Source of the DNA: Moniliella sp. 'wahieum'
Lineage: Eukaryota; Basidiomycota; Moniliellomycetes; Moniliellales; Moniliellaceae
Assembly: GCA_003971905.1 (NCBI GenBank)
Contig: RSEE01000139.1
Location: forward strand, 62,001-126,000
Reading direction: 5' to 3'
Length of the DNA stretch: 64,000 bases
Shown here one piece after another: positions 20,781-32,280 of this stretch. Below the pieces are notes generated by a model. It was not told the DNA's origin, did no database searches, and worked only from the letters and a program-made list of their open reading frames with translations. The position numbers and the translations under genes are program-made. How positions within the stretch are numbered: the stretch's first letter is position 1; each line of letters opens with the position of its first letter.

Positions 20781-22056
20781 ATGAAGGAAGCCACACGCAA
20801 GATCATTGGAGAGGGTTAGTACACGCACCCATGCTTCTCCCTCCTCTTCCCTCTTCCTCCTCCTCCCCCAGCGCCTAACCACTCCCCCCCCCCCAGTCGC
20901 CGTCTTTGCCGTGTCGCAGTGGCGTTCTACTACGCCTTCCGCTACATCCTCTCCTCCCTCGACCCAACCGCTCCCAGCGCGCCGAAAGAAGAAGGCCGCC
21001 AACGCCAGCTCCGCGCCTCGGCCTCGCCTCGGGCGCCTCCGAGCTGCTCAACCTCACCGAGCACGAGGGAGCAGATCTCTCCGAGCTCATCCTCCCGACG
21101 ACATCCGCGAGAGACGTTTGCCGACATTGGTGGCCTCGAACCCATCATCTCTCGCTCCGTGAGAGCGTCATCGCGCCCCTCTGCTTGCCCAGCTTTTCCA
21201 CCCCGACACCGCGGCCGATGGCTCAGGGGTCGCCTGCTCGGCGCGCCTAAGGGTGTCTTGCTCTACGGGCCGCCCGGCACAGGCAAGACCATGCTGGCCA
21301 AGGCGCTCGCGAAGGAATCGGGTGCCACATTCATCAACATGCGTGTCTCCACTCTGACCAACAAGTGGTTTGGTGAATCCAACAAGCTCGTGGCTGCCTT
21401 GTTTAGCTTGGCACACAAGCTCCAGCCCAGCATCATCTTTATTGACGAAATCGACTCGTTCCTCCGCGAGCGCGGCTCCAGCGACCACGAGGTCACGTCG
21501 ATGATGAAGGCCGAGTTCATGTCTCTCTGGGACGGTCTCACCTCCGGATCGGACCGCATCATGGTGCTCGGCGCGACCAACCGGCCGAACGACATTGACA
21601 GTGCCATCCTGCGAAGAATGCCGAAACGCTACGCGGTAGCACTGCCCGATGCTACCCAGCGACGCAAGATTCTCAACCCTGCTCCTGTCGCCCGACAACC
21701 ACGTCTCCCTCGACAAGCAGTTCAACATGGACGCCTTGGTGGACCATACCGAAGGAATGAGCGGATCGGACTTGAAGGAACTGTGTCGGAACGCGGCCAT
21801 GGTACCCGTGCGCGAGTTTATGCAATCGGCCGCGGGCAAACAACATTTAGAGGCAACCGTGCGCGCCAACCGAGACCGTCACACTACTCCCACCCACGCA
21901 CCGTCTCCGTCTAACCCCGCCTCGTCGAGCCGCATCTTGACGCGTGCCCTGCGCAACTCGGACTTTTACGTCAACGATTCGGCTGCTACGCCACTACACA
22001 CACAGATGAGGGTACGCACCGGCTCGTCGGTGCCGCTAACAGAAGGGCTGGACTAA
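20781..22056 (+). CDS. MSP1: MSP1/ATAD1 AAA ATPase of the mitochondrial outer membrane
   Basis: MSP1 extracts mislocalised tail-anchored proteins from the outer mitochondrial membrane. The short first exon ([11 protein letters not shown]) is joined across an intron to a membrane helix, [22 protein letters not shown]. Then come [13 protein letters not shown] and the Walker [20 protein letters not shown] (near 21270). Pore-loop context [19 protein letters not shown], Walker [16 protein letters not shown], sensor-1 [10 protein letters not shown], the arginine-finger [13 protein letters not shown] and [13 protein letters not shown] follow. The end is TEGLD at 22056. All motifs fit MSP1 over other AAA proteins. 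The region 20917-21245 changes frame about seven times, mostly where one base of a G or C run is missing; 21245-21670 is uninterrupted. Confidence 0.93.
20815..20896 (+). other. MSP1 intron
   Basis: GTTAGT donor, CCTAACC branch candidate at 20876, C-run then CAG acceptor. It joins IIGE-V to AVFAVSQ. Confidence 0.85.
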
Positions 22057-23371
22057 GTCCCGCCCGAGTCGTCGAGCCAATGGCGGCCAGTACGTTTAAG
22101 GGTGGGCGGTTAGTCGTGGTCTGTCCCCTGATTCCATATGGGAATGCCGAGACGTGGGTAGTTTCTCAGGATGACACTCACCGGTTCCCGATCTGGGTAT
22201 TGCGCATAGATCGCATGTGGACAGAAGGTGTCCACAGGCCGGGGCTGAGCATTTATTCCATTTGCCGGGCAATGGCTGGCCCCGTTGACAATCGTTTGGA
22301 ACCCCCCTGTTGAAGGGATGGGAATGAATGGGAGGCCACTGGAATGGAATCTGGACATCATGTCCTGCCATCGGCATCTCCTTCGTCTACGAGGACACAT
22401 TTACAGGCCTGTATAGCTCGCACTAGCGCCTCACTTAGTAGTTATAAACAAACAAACCACGTACCCACCCCAGTGATGTTAGCCCCAATCACTATACCAC
22501 CTGCGTCAAGGGCCATGGTCTCGCAGCTGTTTTGGCGTTCATCTTTGTCCCCTTGATCTTGTCCTGCCTGCTCCCACTGGGCCCAATTCAAAGACAGGCA
22601 GGGCTCTGTCCAACAGTAGGGGGAGGAGGACGGCCACAACAAAAGGGCGCGGCGACCTCTTTTACGCAATAGTAGTTTTTGCCCCCCCTCTGAAGCACTG
22701 CCGCTCCACCACTACCACCTCTCAAAGCTCTCTCGGATCGGTACTCTTTCTCATCCTCGTTTTTGGATCGGGAGCGGGGTGTTCTCTTTGCCCGGCGCAC
22801 TTCATTCATCCAAAGCATTAACAACGTGGCAGATCGTGGTCGCGGGAAAAGAAAGAGAGAGCGCACAGGCGCTTCTCTTAGCAATTCGAACAAGACAGCA
22901 GTAACATGTAACAGCGCAGGGGGAGGGGGGGAATATGGATCAGTGACGGTCCTATATGCAAAACCAAGAACCCGAGAGACAACGAAAAATAGCAGGATCA
23001 TCGTCACAACTCGGAGGACATCTCTGTGGTGTAGAAGAGGGGTTTCAAATCAACAAAATGCAATGCAATGGGTAGCAAGAGAGCGGGGGAGAGAAAAAAA
23101 GGTAAAAAGGGGAGGTCAGGTATACACAAAGAGGTAGATAGTAGGGCTTGGGGTAAAAGGTGTCGTCGTCAAGCCACAAAATCGCATCTTATGCATCATA
23201 CTCCCATCGAGTAAGAACCCAAAAAGGCGCGGATCTTGAGGCTCGAGGCGGAAGGCGGTTCTCTGTACTTGATTCTTCCTGTTGCTTCGCGTATGCAGCC
23301 CTCGCCTGTCTTCCTCTTTCAGGCAGACATCTTGAAGGGCTTACCTTGTGCCCATTATATACAGCAAAACG
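22057..23371. other. Intergenic, no gene recognised
   Basis: This is a convergent gap of 1.3 kb. Around 22700-23160 it is purine-rich on the plus strand. No convincing protein or RNA is seen on either strand. Confidence 0.5.
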
Positions 23372-25725
23372 CTAGTCTGAATCAGCAGGAGAGTCGGCAC
23401 TGCTGTCCGTGCCTGTCAGATTGCTCGTCGATCCCTTCCGAGTGCCCCGACCGCCATTGGAATTCATGATAAACTGAGGGGGATACGTCCAGAGCGGATT
23501 GGGCGCAGCGGGGGGACATACGGCAACGTGGGGTCGGGAGGTTGGAAGGGTGGAATGGATGCCATGGCAGCCGTAGCTGGTGTGGCAAATACCAGTGCCG
23601 CCCCGGGCGCGGGAACAGGGATAGGACAACTGCCATTGGTACACAAAGCCGTTTGGATCACCTCGGTGTTCCACAACGTCCCATTAGACCAGTAGCCAAA
23701 CGTTTGGTTCGCCCACCGTACGTCCTGCCCCCATGCATTGAGCGACGGAGCTGACAAGACCTTGTACGTCACGTTATTCACGTTGGTGGGGGGCGTGATG
23801 GAGGCAGTCCAGATGTAGGCAGTGGAGTTGGCAGCTCCTTGGACAAAGTTGATCAACACGTACTTGTCCGGGAGCGGGGGCGCGGTGGTCGGGTTGGGTG
23901 TCGGTGGTACCATGGTGGCAGAGGGGATCGTGCTCTGCCAATTGGACGGCAAGGGCAGGTTGTCCCAAATGCCATACGCGGCCACATTGTCGTTGAGAGC
24001 GTGCAAATCGGCCACGCGGACACCCGAGTACGTGCGCAAGGAAGCGTCTGGGTTGGACGAGGTAGACGCTAACGCTTCAGCCGTAACCAGCAGCGCGTAC
24101 CATGAGGGGAGGTAATCCAGCCCAGCCCGGGCCAGCGGTGGATGATGTTGGTTCCATGCGGGGGGGTAATGGCGTTGGTCAAATCGGGCTCACCATCACG
24201 GAAACCCTGGGTGGCTAAGAACATGCCCGAGTGGTTGTTGGCCGCCAAGGAGAGCGCTTGGTCGATCGCCCAGAGCGCCAAAATAAAGCCATCCGAAATC
24301 CCGGCCAAACCGCCACACTGGCCCGTGCTCGTCTCGAGCACAATGAGAGGTACCTGTGCTTCCGCCGTCTGCCAAATCGCAGCGAGTTGGACTAGGCTGT
24401 TGGACACGGTTCTGGAATGGCTTTGGTACAGGCTCATCCCCTCTGGTGGGGGGTCGTATTGCTGCATGTTTGTTGCGGATCTGTGCAAGAAGAGGAGAAG
24501 AAAGTCAAAAGGGGCATAGTTAGGCACATATATATCCGCAACGTGTGTTGTGCCTCATCTGTTCCCTTTTCCCCATGGGGAAGGAATTTAGTACCAAAAG
24601 GGGAAAACATACAGTGGATGTAGGTCGCTGCGGTTAGGTTGTCTCCTGCCGTTTGCAACAGACTTGTGGTGATGTTGGTCGTGGCATTCGTAAAGTTCAG
24701 GACATCTGACAAATTCCAATGGCAGCACACACCGGGCCCAGCAAACAGTCCCTTGGCTGGACGAAGGGAGGGAGGCACAGCAAAAATGGCATCATGTATC
24801 ACGTGGTCCCATTCCGACAGAAACTGTTCCACGGAATAGTTACTAGCACGAACAGCTGCTTGAGGCACTGCAGAGGAAGAGTTGGACGAGCCGGAATATG
24901 AGACAGAGGTGTGAGGGTACATATCCGGTTTGTACCCTACCTCAACAAAGTCCAGGTTGGGACCCAAAGCTTCCATGGCCTGCACAACCTGTTGCCCCAT
25001 GTTGTTCCAGTTGAGGACAGAAGCCGACCCGTAATAGTCCCCCAGATTCAGCGACAGGCTGAAATGGGTATCTACCGACTGGGCCAGGTGCCGCAAAGCC
25101 CAGTACAGACCAAAGGTGTACGCAGCCTGGGGTATGTCTTCTCCCATCGGAAGTGAAGGGGGATTGGGATTGGGATTAGGATTGGCTGGACTGGGAGAAG
25201 CGTTGGGTGGATCTACGCCTTGACGACGGGCAGGAGAGAGAGTTTCATCGACGATGCCGTCAGAACCGGAACCAGAGTCGGAGCCAGAGTCGGAGCCAGA
25301 GTCGGAGCCATCTTGATTAGAAATATTCGTAATGTTGGGCACCGTACCGTTGATCAGGTCATAGAGAATAGGAAGGGAGAGGTTGGCGTCAACGGTGGCG
25401 TTGAAGATAACTCATCCTGGCTCGGGCCTCCCAGATGGACCCGCGCACCTACACGAGCACGCTGTTGCACTGCGCCCAGGTAAGCCGTGAAGGCAGCCGA
25501 AATATTGACCGCGTCCGCTTTGGCTTTGTCACTGTTATCACTCGCTTGGTCGTTGACCTTCTCCTTCCCCGGGGGCGCGGGGGCGCGACCGCCAGTGAGG
25601 AAGGTGTCGGCGACGCTCATTTCGATTTTGATGCCAAGAAAGTTGGGCGCGACTGGCAAACCAGGCCAGATTCCCGTCTCGTTGTCGCCACCGAGAGGGA
25701 TGCCTACCTTTGTCGCTCCGATGGG

Positions 25726-25774
<49 letters not shown>

Positions 25775-25987
25775 GGGGGAGGGGTAAAGCCAAAACCATT
25801 GTGGATCGTCGTGTAGTTCCACCCCACGCCATAAGAAGGGATAGGAGGAAAAGGAGGAGTAATGTTGGTTGGGTCCTGAGGGACAGGAGCCCAAGGCAGC
25901 GTAGGGGGCAGGATGATCATATCACTCCCAGCATAGGCCGGCTGTGTCGTGACGGGCAGCCGACCAGGGCCTTTTTAGCGCCAACAT
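23372..25987 (-). CDS. GH79-like (beta-glucuronidase/heparanase-type) secreted protein
   Basis: The fold is that of the GH79 clan. From the N-terminus: VAPNFLGIKIEMSVADTF (family start: P-x-FLSF-x-IE), the SLPILYDLING segment, and LDFVEVGYKPDMYP where active enzymes have G-N-E-P. Next come VEQFLSEWDHVIHDAI and LFAGPGVCCHW. After the intron come LIVLETSTGQCGG (candidate nucleophile Glu, codon 24333-24335) and GISDGFILALWAIDQAL. The C-terminal beta domain has DKYVLINFVQGA and many N-x-S/T sites. The end at 23372 gives a Ser/Asp-rich tail. The start near 25987 is uncertain; a hydrophobic leader is not cleanly readable. Odd points are the loss of the acid/base Glu, a poly-Pro tract from a 45-base G run, and a Gly-Ser-Asp repeat. 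Frames break near 25935, 25400, 24450, 24080 and 23520. Confidence 0.72.
24481..24612 (-). other. GH79-like gene intron
   Basis: Donor GTATGT after TAATYIH, branch candidate CCTAACTATG, acceptor TTGCACAG. At 132 bp it is the longest intron found here. Confidence 0.7.
25259..25310. repeat. 12-bp repeat encoding Gly-Ser-Asp units
   Basis: Three to four copies of a dodecamer (GAGTCGGAGCCA on plus) inside the GH79-like gene. They encode alternating DSGS on the minus strand as an acidic, flexible linker. Confidence 0.85.
25729..25773 (+). repeat. Poly(G) run, 45 bases
   Basis: There are 45 consecutive G bases, flanked by further G-rich sequence. On the coding strand of the GH79-like gene it is poly(C), read as a proline tract. 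Length is likely to be unreliable in any assembly. Confidence 0.95.
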
Positions 25988-27602
25988 GCGTGGTCAAGAA
26001 GAGAAGGGGAACACAGAAGCGGAACACGGGAAGGCGCAGATACATCGAGTGGTGCAGGTATGTCCGGATGGTGGAGAAGAGAGGAAAGTTGAGTTGAAAC
26101 AGGAGTTGGTAGAGTGCTATATGTGGCTTAGAATCGGGATTCGGACACCCACGAAGCTACTACTGTTGCGGGCTGCGCTGTTGTGGAGCATCGCAGTGCA
26201 TCAGCAGAGAGGCGAATGATTGTTTCCATTGTAGGTGCTCAGATTGGCTCGGGGGCAGTAGCATCACAGCTGCAGAGACCATATCTTCATCTGGATTCGT
26301 ATTATCATTCGCCGAGAGCTTATAAGACCCGGGGGATAAAGAAACACTGCACCTACTTGGGACGCTCTCTTCATCGATCTCATCCTCCGTGCGCCGTTTG
26401 TGCTTGCAATGACTCAATTAGGAACCAGTGGGTCGGCAGTAGGCCAGGACCCTCTGGCTGCCGCGCCATTCGCTTCCGAAACCCCGATGCACAGTGGCGC
26501 GCATGGATGATCAAATGAGCCTAGTAGTGACGGAATTGTGAGCAGCGCGAACCATCTTCAACGAGGCCACGAGGGTGCCCTCTACTTATATAATGGCGCC
26601 TTACCTCCTCTCAACCATATGTATCTCGTTGCGAGCTACAAGTACCTTCAGTATTAACAAGGAACCTCACAGCAAATCGCCACTGAGTGCGCGAGATCCG
26701 GGGCGCTCAGACGGCGGACTACCGGTGTCAGCGTGGTCACTTAGTAGATCACATACTACCACATGGTCACGGCTAGCCCACGTACCACTCGGTTATTGTC
26801 TCCGTCTCTGACCTTCTGTATCTAGCGCTTAGGACTCCTGTGAACGCACCACACCACCATCTCATCGTTCTCGCGTTTCGATCAACACCGGTGGGCGCAC
26901 CCTCGTCTGCCTATGGTTCGAGCAGGCTCGAGCGCTCGAGCCATTCATTTATTGTTGCTGGGGTTATATTGTGTTTCGGCATTGGTATGCTGCTATCCCC
27001 CCTCGGCCGACCGCGACGAGACCCGCTCACAGGACATGCACTTTTTTAGTCGCCACAGCAGCTACAGACCAGGCAAAGCTCCATTTCTCAGAACCGGTCC
27101 GGGAGCTTGAGATCTGAGGGGCCTAAGGCGCCATGCGGGGACTTTTCCGTGGGCATCGCCATCAATTTTTTCCCAGTCGATATGTAGGTAGGCGCTGGTG
27201 TTCTGACGATCTGGCGGCGTCCACCGGATGCGGTCTTAGTGCTCGCTGAGGCGGGTGGCCGATATGTCGATGACGCATAACGATGCAGATGATAACCCCG
27301 GGCACGGCGCCAGTCGCAGAGCTTCGCAGCCCCCGCCACCTTCGCCGTCGTCACATGTCACACGTCACTAGCTCATCACTCGTCAGGGTCAGGACCCAGG
27401 CCGCAGCTGGCGCAGCCCCTCTGAGCGGGCGCTCTGAGATCTGAAAGTCTGTGCGCTGCCGAGCCACCCACGTAGAGCACAGCAGACAGTCGGGTCCTCA
27501 GCCTGTATGACCTCATATACCAATGCCATGCCCCTCCTTCACACGCCTCCACCTCACCTCCACCTCCCCCCCACTTCCTCTGGATTTCGCTGCGATCACA
27601 GG
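25988..27602. other. Intergenic, gene-poor
   Basis: No gene recognised. A 7-bp periodic stretch (GTCACAT/GTCACAC/GTCACTA) lies at 27351-27371. Short frames around 26800-27100 show no family resemblance. Confidence 0.5.
27351..27371. repeat. Heptamer array GTCACNN
   Basis: Three units at a 7-bp period (ACATGT and ACGTCA variants) between gene-poor flanks. Confidence 0.7.
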
Positions 27603-28300
27603 CCAAGATGTCTTCTTCTTCTGCCCCGTCTGTCCATGTCGACACCTTCCTCCTCCCGAAGCCAGCGCCTATATGGCAACACGCACGCTCCCCCTTCTCC
27701 AGGGATCCCTCGAGGAGCCTGCGCCCCCGTTCCTCCTCCATCTCCTCGAAGACCTGGAAGAACGCTATCCTGGCCTTCGAAGCCCCAATGCCACATGGTT
27801 CAATTCCGAGCCCCCAGGCAAATGGCAGTTCAACATCACCAATCATACCTCTGTCCGCCTGCCACTGCTGCTGCCTGGTGGTCTGCCCAGCTGGGTCCGT
27901 CCCCCCTCCTGCCATCCTACCACCCACTTGCTCCGTCTTCTCATATTGACACGACACTAACTCCTGGTCTACCGTGGGGAGCACAGGAGAAGTACTGTAT
28001 GAGCTGTGGCGCACAAAAGACGGCAATCCCAATGAAAGGATATTATGATGGACATGGCCTGTGATCCCCAACATGTACTCCTCCCACATGCCCAAAGAGG
28101 AGGGAGAGAAGATTCTCCAAGCAGCGCAATCGCCCAGAGAAAACACTGCACACTAGTTATCTCCTCGACCTGTCCACGACCTCGACCATCTCGGGGCTGG
28201 ACCACAATGGAAGTTCAATTTAACTACAGCTCGGCGCGATGGGTGGCACCAGCAAACAGCATATTGGATGCGCATCTTACGTACGCCTATCTCTCCATCC
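27603..28300 (+). CDS. Uncertain coding remnant, unidentified
   Basis: Protein-like stretches appear in successive plus-strand frames. LLEDLEERYPGLRSPNATW and PPGKWQFNITNHTSVRL lie near 27740-27860. EVLYELWRTKDGNPNERI and YSSHMPKEEGEKILQAAQ lie near 27990-28130, and MEVQFNYSSARWVAPANS near 28207. Two segments share a W-[QK]-F-N-[IL]-[ST] pattern, suggesting a repeated domain. An unbroken 256-residue frame also runs on the minus strand (28146-27376), and either strand could be the real one. I cannot name a family. Confidence that some gene or gene relic sits here is modest. Confidence 0.3.
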
Positions 28301-29786
28301 CATCAGAATCTTAATCCAGGGGGCCAGACTGACACAGCGGCGAATTGGTTGTGGCTACAGGCTTTCATTACACGATCGAGGTGTACCGCATCCCCATATC
28401 GGATCGGAACAGGAACCTCCACCCGAGTCAGTCCCGCTTCTGTCGAAACATTAGAGCAATGGCTGGGTCGAAGCGTCCATGGCGAGCCATGGTCTGCTAT
28501 GGTCTGCCAGCCAGTTAGCCGGTCAACAGTTCTGGCCAAAACGACACTCCCGCGTCGCTTTCGACTGGAGCTGAAGGTTTGAAGTGGCAGCATGTATGAT
28601 GCACACGTGTTTTATTGCTGTTTTGTTTCTTCTGTAGTAACGCGTAACGCCTCCAACTCTCCATCGATGCATGCATCAATGTCATGACTTGTGGGCTGGC
28701 CACCACGGAACGCACTTTGCTGCTCTGTGTGAGCTCTAGTTTGGGCGTCAATATAGTTCCCGGGGCGCGCTCGCCCGCTGGACGTGGTAAAACGGCTATG
28801 CGAGGGTGAGACCAAAGTCCTGTCAGAGAGAATGGAAAGATCGTTTCTGGGAGGAAACAACACGAGGTATCGGGTAGGGAACAGGGGCAAAAACCGGCTG
28901 CAGAACTGGAAATTGGCGCGAGATCGGTAACAATGCAGTATTTTTGGTCCTGGTGTTGCAAACTAGCACGACGTACAATGGGTGCGTCCCCTAATGATGC
29001 AGTCCTTTAATTACTGTTGGCAAAAACCATGCACCCCTTCCAGTCAGAACGCGGTTACAGGGGAGGATTGCGGCTCTCACGCTGGAGAAGAACTCGATGA
29101 AGGTGCGGCAATGCAATACACCACCTACTCATTAGGGAAACGAAGTAACCCGTGAAGGTGGAAGCTCAAACTATGAAGATGTGACCCTGAGGACTAGTGA
29201 TGGTGACCGGTGACGCCGGTAACGGTGATTCACTGTAGTCCCATCAGTCATTGACTAATCATTCATCATTCCTCCTATACTTCATTGAGCTCTCCGTGGG
29301 GAATGCACGTGGGAGGGATGCATGGGAGTGGGAGCGAGGGTGGCTCAGGCGCTCAGGGCGCTCAGGAGAGCAGGCGCGACTGGCAGCGCCGTGGTGGTGG
29401 CCGACTAGGGACGCGGACGGAGCAAGCAGATGGCCACGGAAACCCACAGCCCCTGGGAGATCAAGACACTGCCCCCGTGTCGGCTCTTCGGGACGTGCGA
29501 TCATATGGACCCTGGCTACCGTTTTCCGTCGGGCGCGCGAGTGGTTAGGTGAGCGCGCGAAAAGCTTCCCCCCACAACAGCCACAAGACACGCCCAAATA
29601 TAAAGAGGTCTCTGGCGTCGCTACTCCTGCCACGTCCTTTTCCACCACCCCTATACACGACACCCCATCCTCAATTTTCTCGTCTCCTCCCAACTCCACT
29701 ATTATGGTACATCACCTCTCCCATCTTACATGCCTTTTGTTCCTCTCAGCAGGCTACCGACTGACCTCCCTCTCCTCTTTCCCGAT
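28301..29786. other. Intergenic, no gene recognised
   Basis: Contains an AT/GC-mixed region. An ATATAAAG box at 29598-29605 is followed by a C/T-rich stretch up to 29700, which looks like the core promoter and leader of a plus-strand transcript. Confidence 0.4.
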
Positions 29787-30020
29787 ATGGGGATGATCTG
29801 CATGCAGGGCCTGTGCCAATCCAAGACCAAGAAGACCGACCCCTCCGGGCTGGCACGCACCGCCTCCTCCTACGAAGGTACCCACACTTCCAACCCACTC
29901 CGCCACCCTGAGTCGGACGGGGCGCCCAAACCCAACCCCGCATCCGCCAGTGAGATGTACAAGGCCGACACGACCCAACAACGCATCAAGGCAGCCGAGA
30001 ATAGTCATCGCAGCGCCTGA
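29787..30020 (+). CDS. Small hypothetical protein, about 77 residues
   Basis: The frame from 29787 reads MGMICMQGLC, then polar sequence with KKTDPSGLARTASSYEG, NPLRHPESDGAPKPNPASAS and MYKADTTQQRIKAAENSHRS, ending at TGA. It is hydrophilic with no domain I recognise. Support comes from the TATA-like box at 29598 and a C/T-rich leader. An upstream ATG at 29704 is followed directly by a GTACAT donor-like site, and a CAG lies at 29747, so a tiny first exon is possible. The exact start is unresolved. Confidence 0.4.
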   Translation: MGMICMQGLCQSKTKKTDPSGLARTASSYEGTHTSNPLRHPESDGAPKPNPASASEMYKADTTQQRIKAAENSHRSA

Positions 30021-32280
30021 AGGGCCAAGCATGTGATGCATGGTCGGTCCGACAAGAACCCAAATCCTGCTCATTTGGTTTGTGGGCTCGTTTCCCTGTT
30101 TTCCCGCATTTCACCACTTTTCGGCCCGTTGGGGGTTCGGGTAGACCAGTTGAGTCACCCCCAATCGGGATTTCTACGTCACACTATATCGCTCTCTTTT
30201 TGTTTCCCCCTCCTCGCCTTCGCACCTCCTGCACGCACGTTAATTTGTGCGTAGATGAAATGTGTATCGCCGTTTCTGTGGGAAGAGTCCCCTTCTATTC
30301 TTTGAAAACTGAACTCCACAATTGTTCAAGCAGATGATCCAGGCGGCCTGAGGGTCGGGAAGCATCACATGTCACAGTTGCTGGGTTGTGTTATCCATGC
30401 AGTGTGCATGAAACCTGCCTTGGGGAGACGGTGGGATGGTTGGCCTAGGAAAAGACGTTTAGTGTTGTGAAGATGAATTGGATGCGGATACGCCAAGCTT
30501 AGTGCGCTCTTGGGAGATTAACTGCCGGGCCACTGGAGGCACCCCGGTCATCCGTCACCACGCCCACCGAACAAAGCGATTGTCTCTTCTGCCATTTTTC
30601 AAGGGTTGCTGCTCAGAGGGACCCCACCGCCACACTATACTACCCCCCGCCCGTGAGCCTTGGTGTGCATGTTATACGCACAACCTTAAGAATTGTGCCA
30701 TACAAAAGCTCACATTATTCTGCCTTGTTTCTATCTCCGTTCGGGACCACCCCCAGAATCAATCACGAGCTACCATGAACCCGGAATCCATGTCTACATC
30801 GTCCTCCAATAATGGACTTTTGATACTTCCAAACTAGGCCTTCCGTCATTATAATCACTTGTGGTGTTTGAGGGACAAATTCATGACAGTCTCGATCTGG
30901 GAAACCGGCAGTCGCAACTATAATATTTCAAGGATGGGGCCAGTCGCAGTGCGATCCTCGATTCTCGCTCTGCATCCAATATCCACACCATCTCCCCGCC
31001 ACCGCTGCGCAGCACACCGGCTGCTTTCCAAAAAGAATGTTCAGCATGTGTGGCATCTTGCCCCAGGGCTTCCCAGCCGTCCTCGTTTCTTCCCGTTCGT
31101 CGAGCGCCAAGCCCCAAACCTCAGGGTCTCTCACACTGTATACACGCATGCGGCTAGTAATAGCGCTGCGTAGTACTTATATGAAACTCTCTGTCAAAAC
31201 TCCCATACATATTAACGATGTCGATCACCTCTTTTGCATATAGCAACGTCAATCGTACAGGATGTCGGTAGCACCGTACGGTGGAGCAACTCAGCTGTAG
31301 TCCCTCCTCCACGCACACAGTGCGGTGGTGGCTGATCGCAAGCTTCGCAAGAAGTGTCGTCCAACAGTAAGATATTCTCAGAAAGGGAAACACCATCAGT
31401 AGGCCACATACTAATGTGTCAGAGTATAGCGGCTATTAGTGACGGTCCAACAGCAAGGGGATTGATTGATCGGGGTCGCATCGATTTCATCTCTCCTTTT
31501 GTGTCACCACTGAGAGGGAACAAGGAAAAAAGCGAAGGGCAGCACAACGAGTTGCTCCCCTCACACTCGAATCATCTTTTGCCCGACAGAGCTAAAGTCT
31601 TTCATGCAAACACACAGTTCCTGTCATGTACCGGAAGGTGATTCGCAGCATCATATTGTGGCGCTGGAAGTGTGGGTGAGCGATATTGTGTGGCGTTGTT
31701 CTAAGTTGATGAGACAACTCCTCTTACCCCTTGCCAGGTGAATCAGGTAAAGGATGTCAGCTCTTCACTTGGAACAAAGAGAGCACACGAGACGGCTGTA
31801 CAGTGCTGCAGATGATGTAGGTGACAGTGAGTGGCTCCAACGTGGACTACGCATCGCAGTATAGATTGAACGCCACGAAGGAGAGCGACTTAGATGCGCA
31901 GCAGAGCAATTGGTACCTATGACGCCCCTTCCCTCCCAGAATCTGTCGATCGATGCTGCAAGGTGCCAGTGGGTTTGATGCAGAGCACTCGAGGTGTGAC
32001 AGAGTAGATCGTCCATGTGGAGATCGACACCAAAGTATGTGCTATACTGTGAGCGGATCCTTTCGCCAATGAAGCGCACACAAGGCTTGCGTTCTGTTTG
32101 ACCAACCCGTCCAACATGCTGATCATCTCTTCGAAGGGCCAACTGCGTGTTTTGTGTTCGGCTCCAGGACGAATATTTATACCAGGTCAATCTGTGGCCT
32201 CTCACCAAATTTCTACCCCACCCCCCCCGCACCACTCTCTTCCTCACCTCATTCCACCTCACCAAATCTCTGTTCTCACC
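30021..32280. other. Intergenic, gene-poor 2.2 kb
   Basis: No recognised gene. AT content is higher than in flanking coding DNA. A TATTTATA box at 32173-32180 lies about 100 bases before the next start codon. A long minus-strand frame (31765-32394) overlaps the next gene and has no family features. Confidence 0.5.
32173..32180 (+). promoter_or_regulatory. TATA box of the Kex2-repeat gene
   Basis: TATTTATA, followed by a C/T-rich leader (32215-32280) that leads into the ATG at 32281. The arrangement fits a strongly transcribed fungal gene; this is inferred. Confidence 0.5.
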
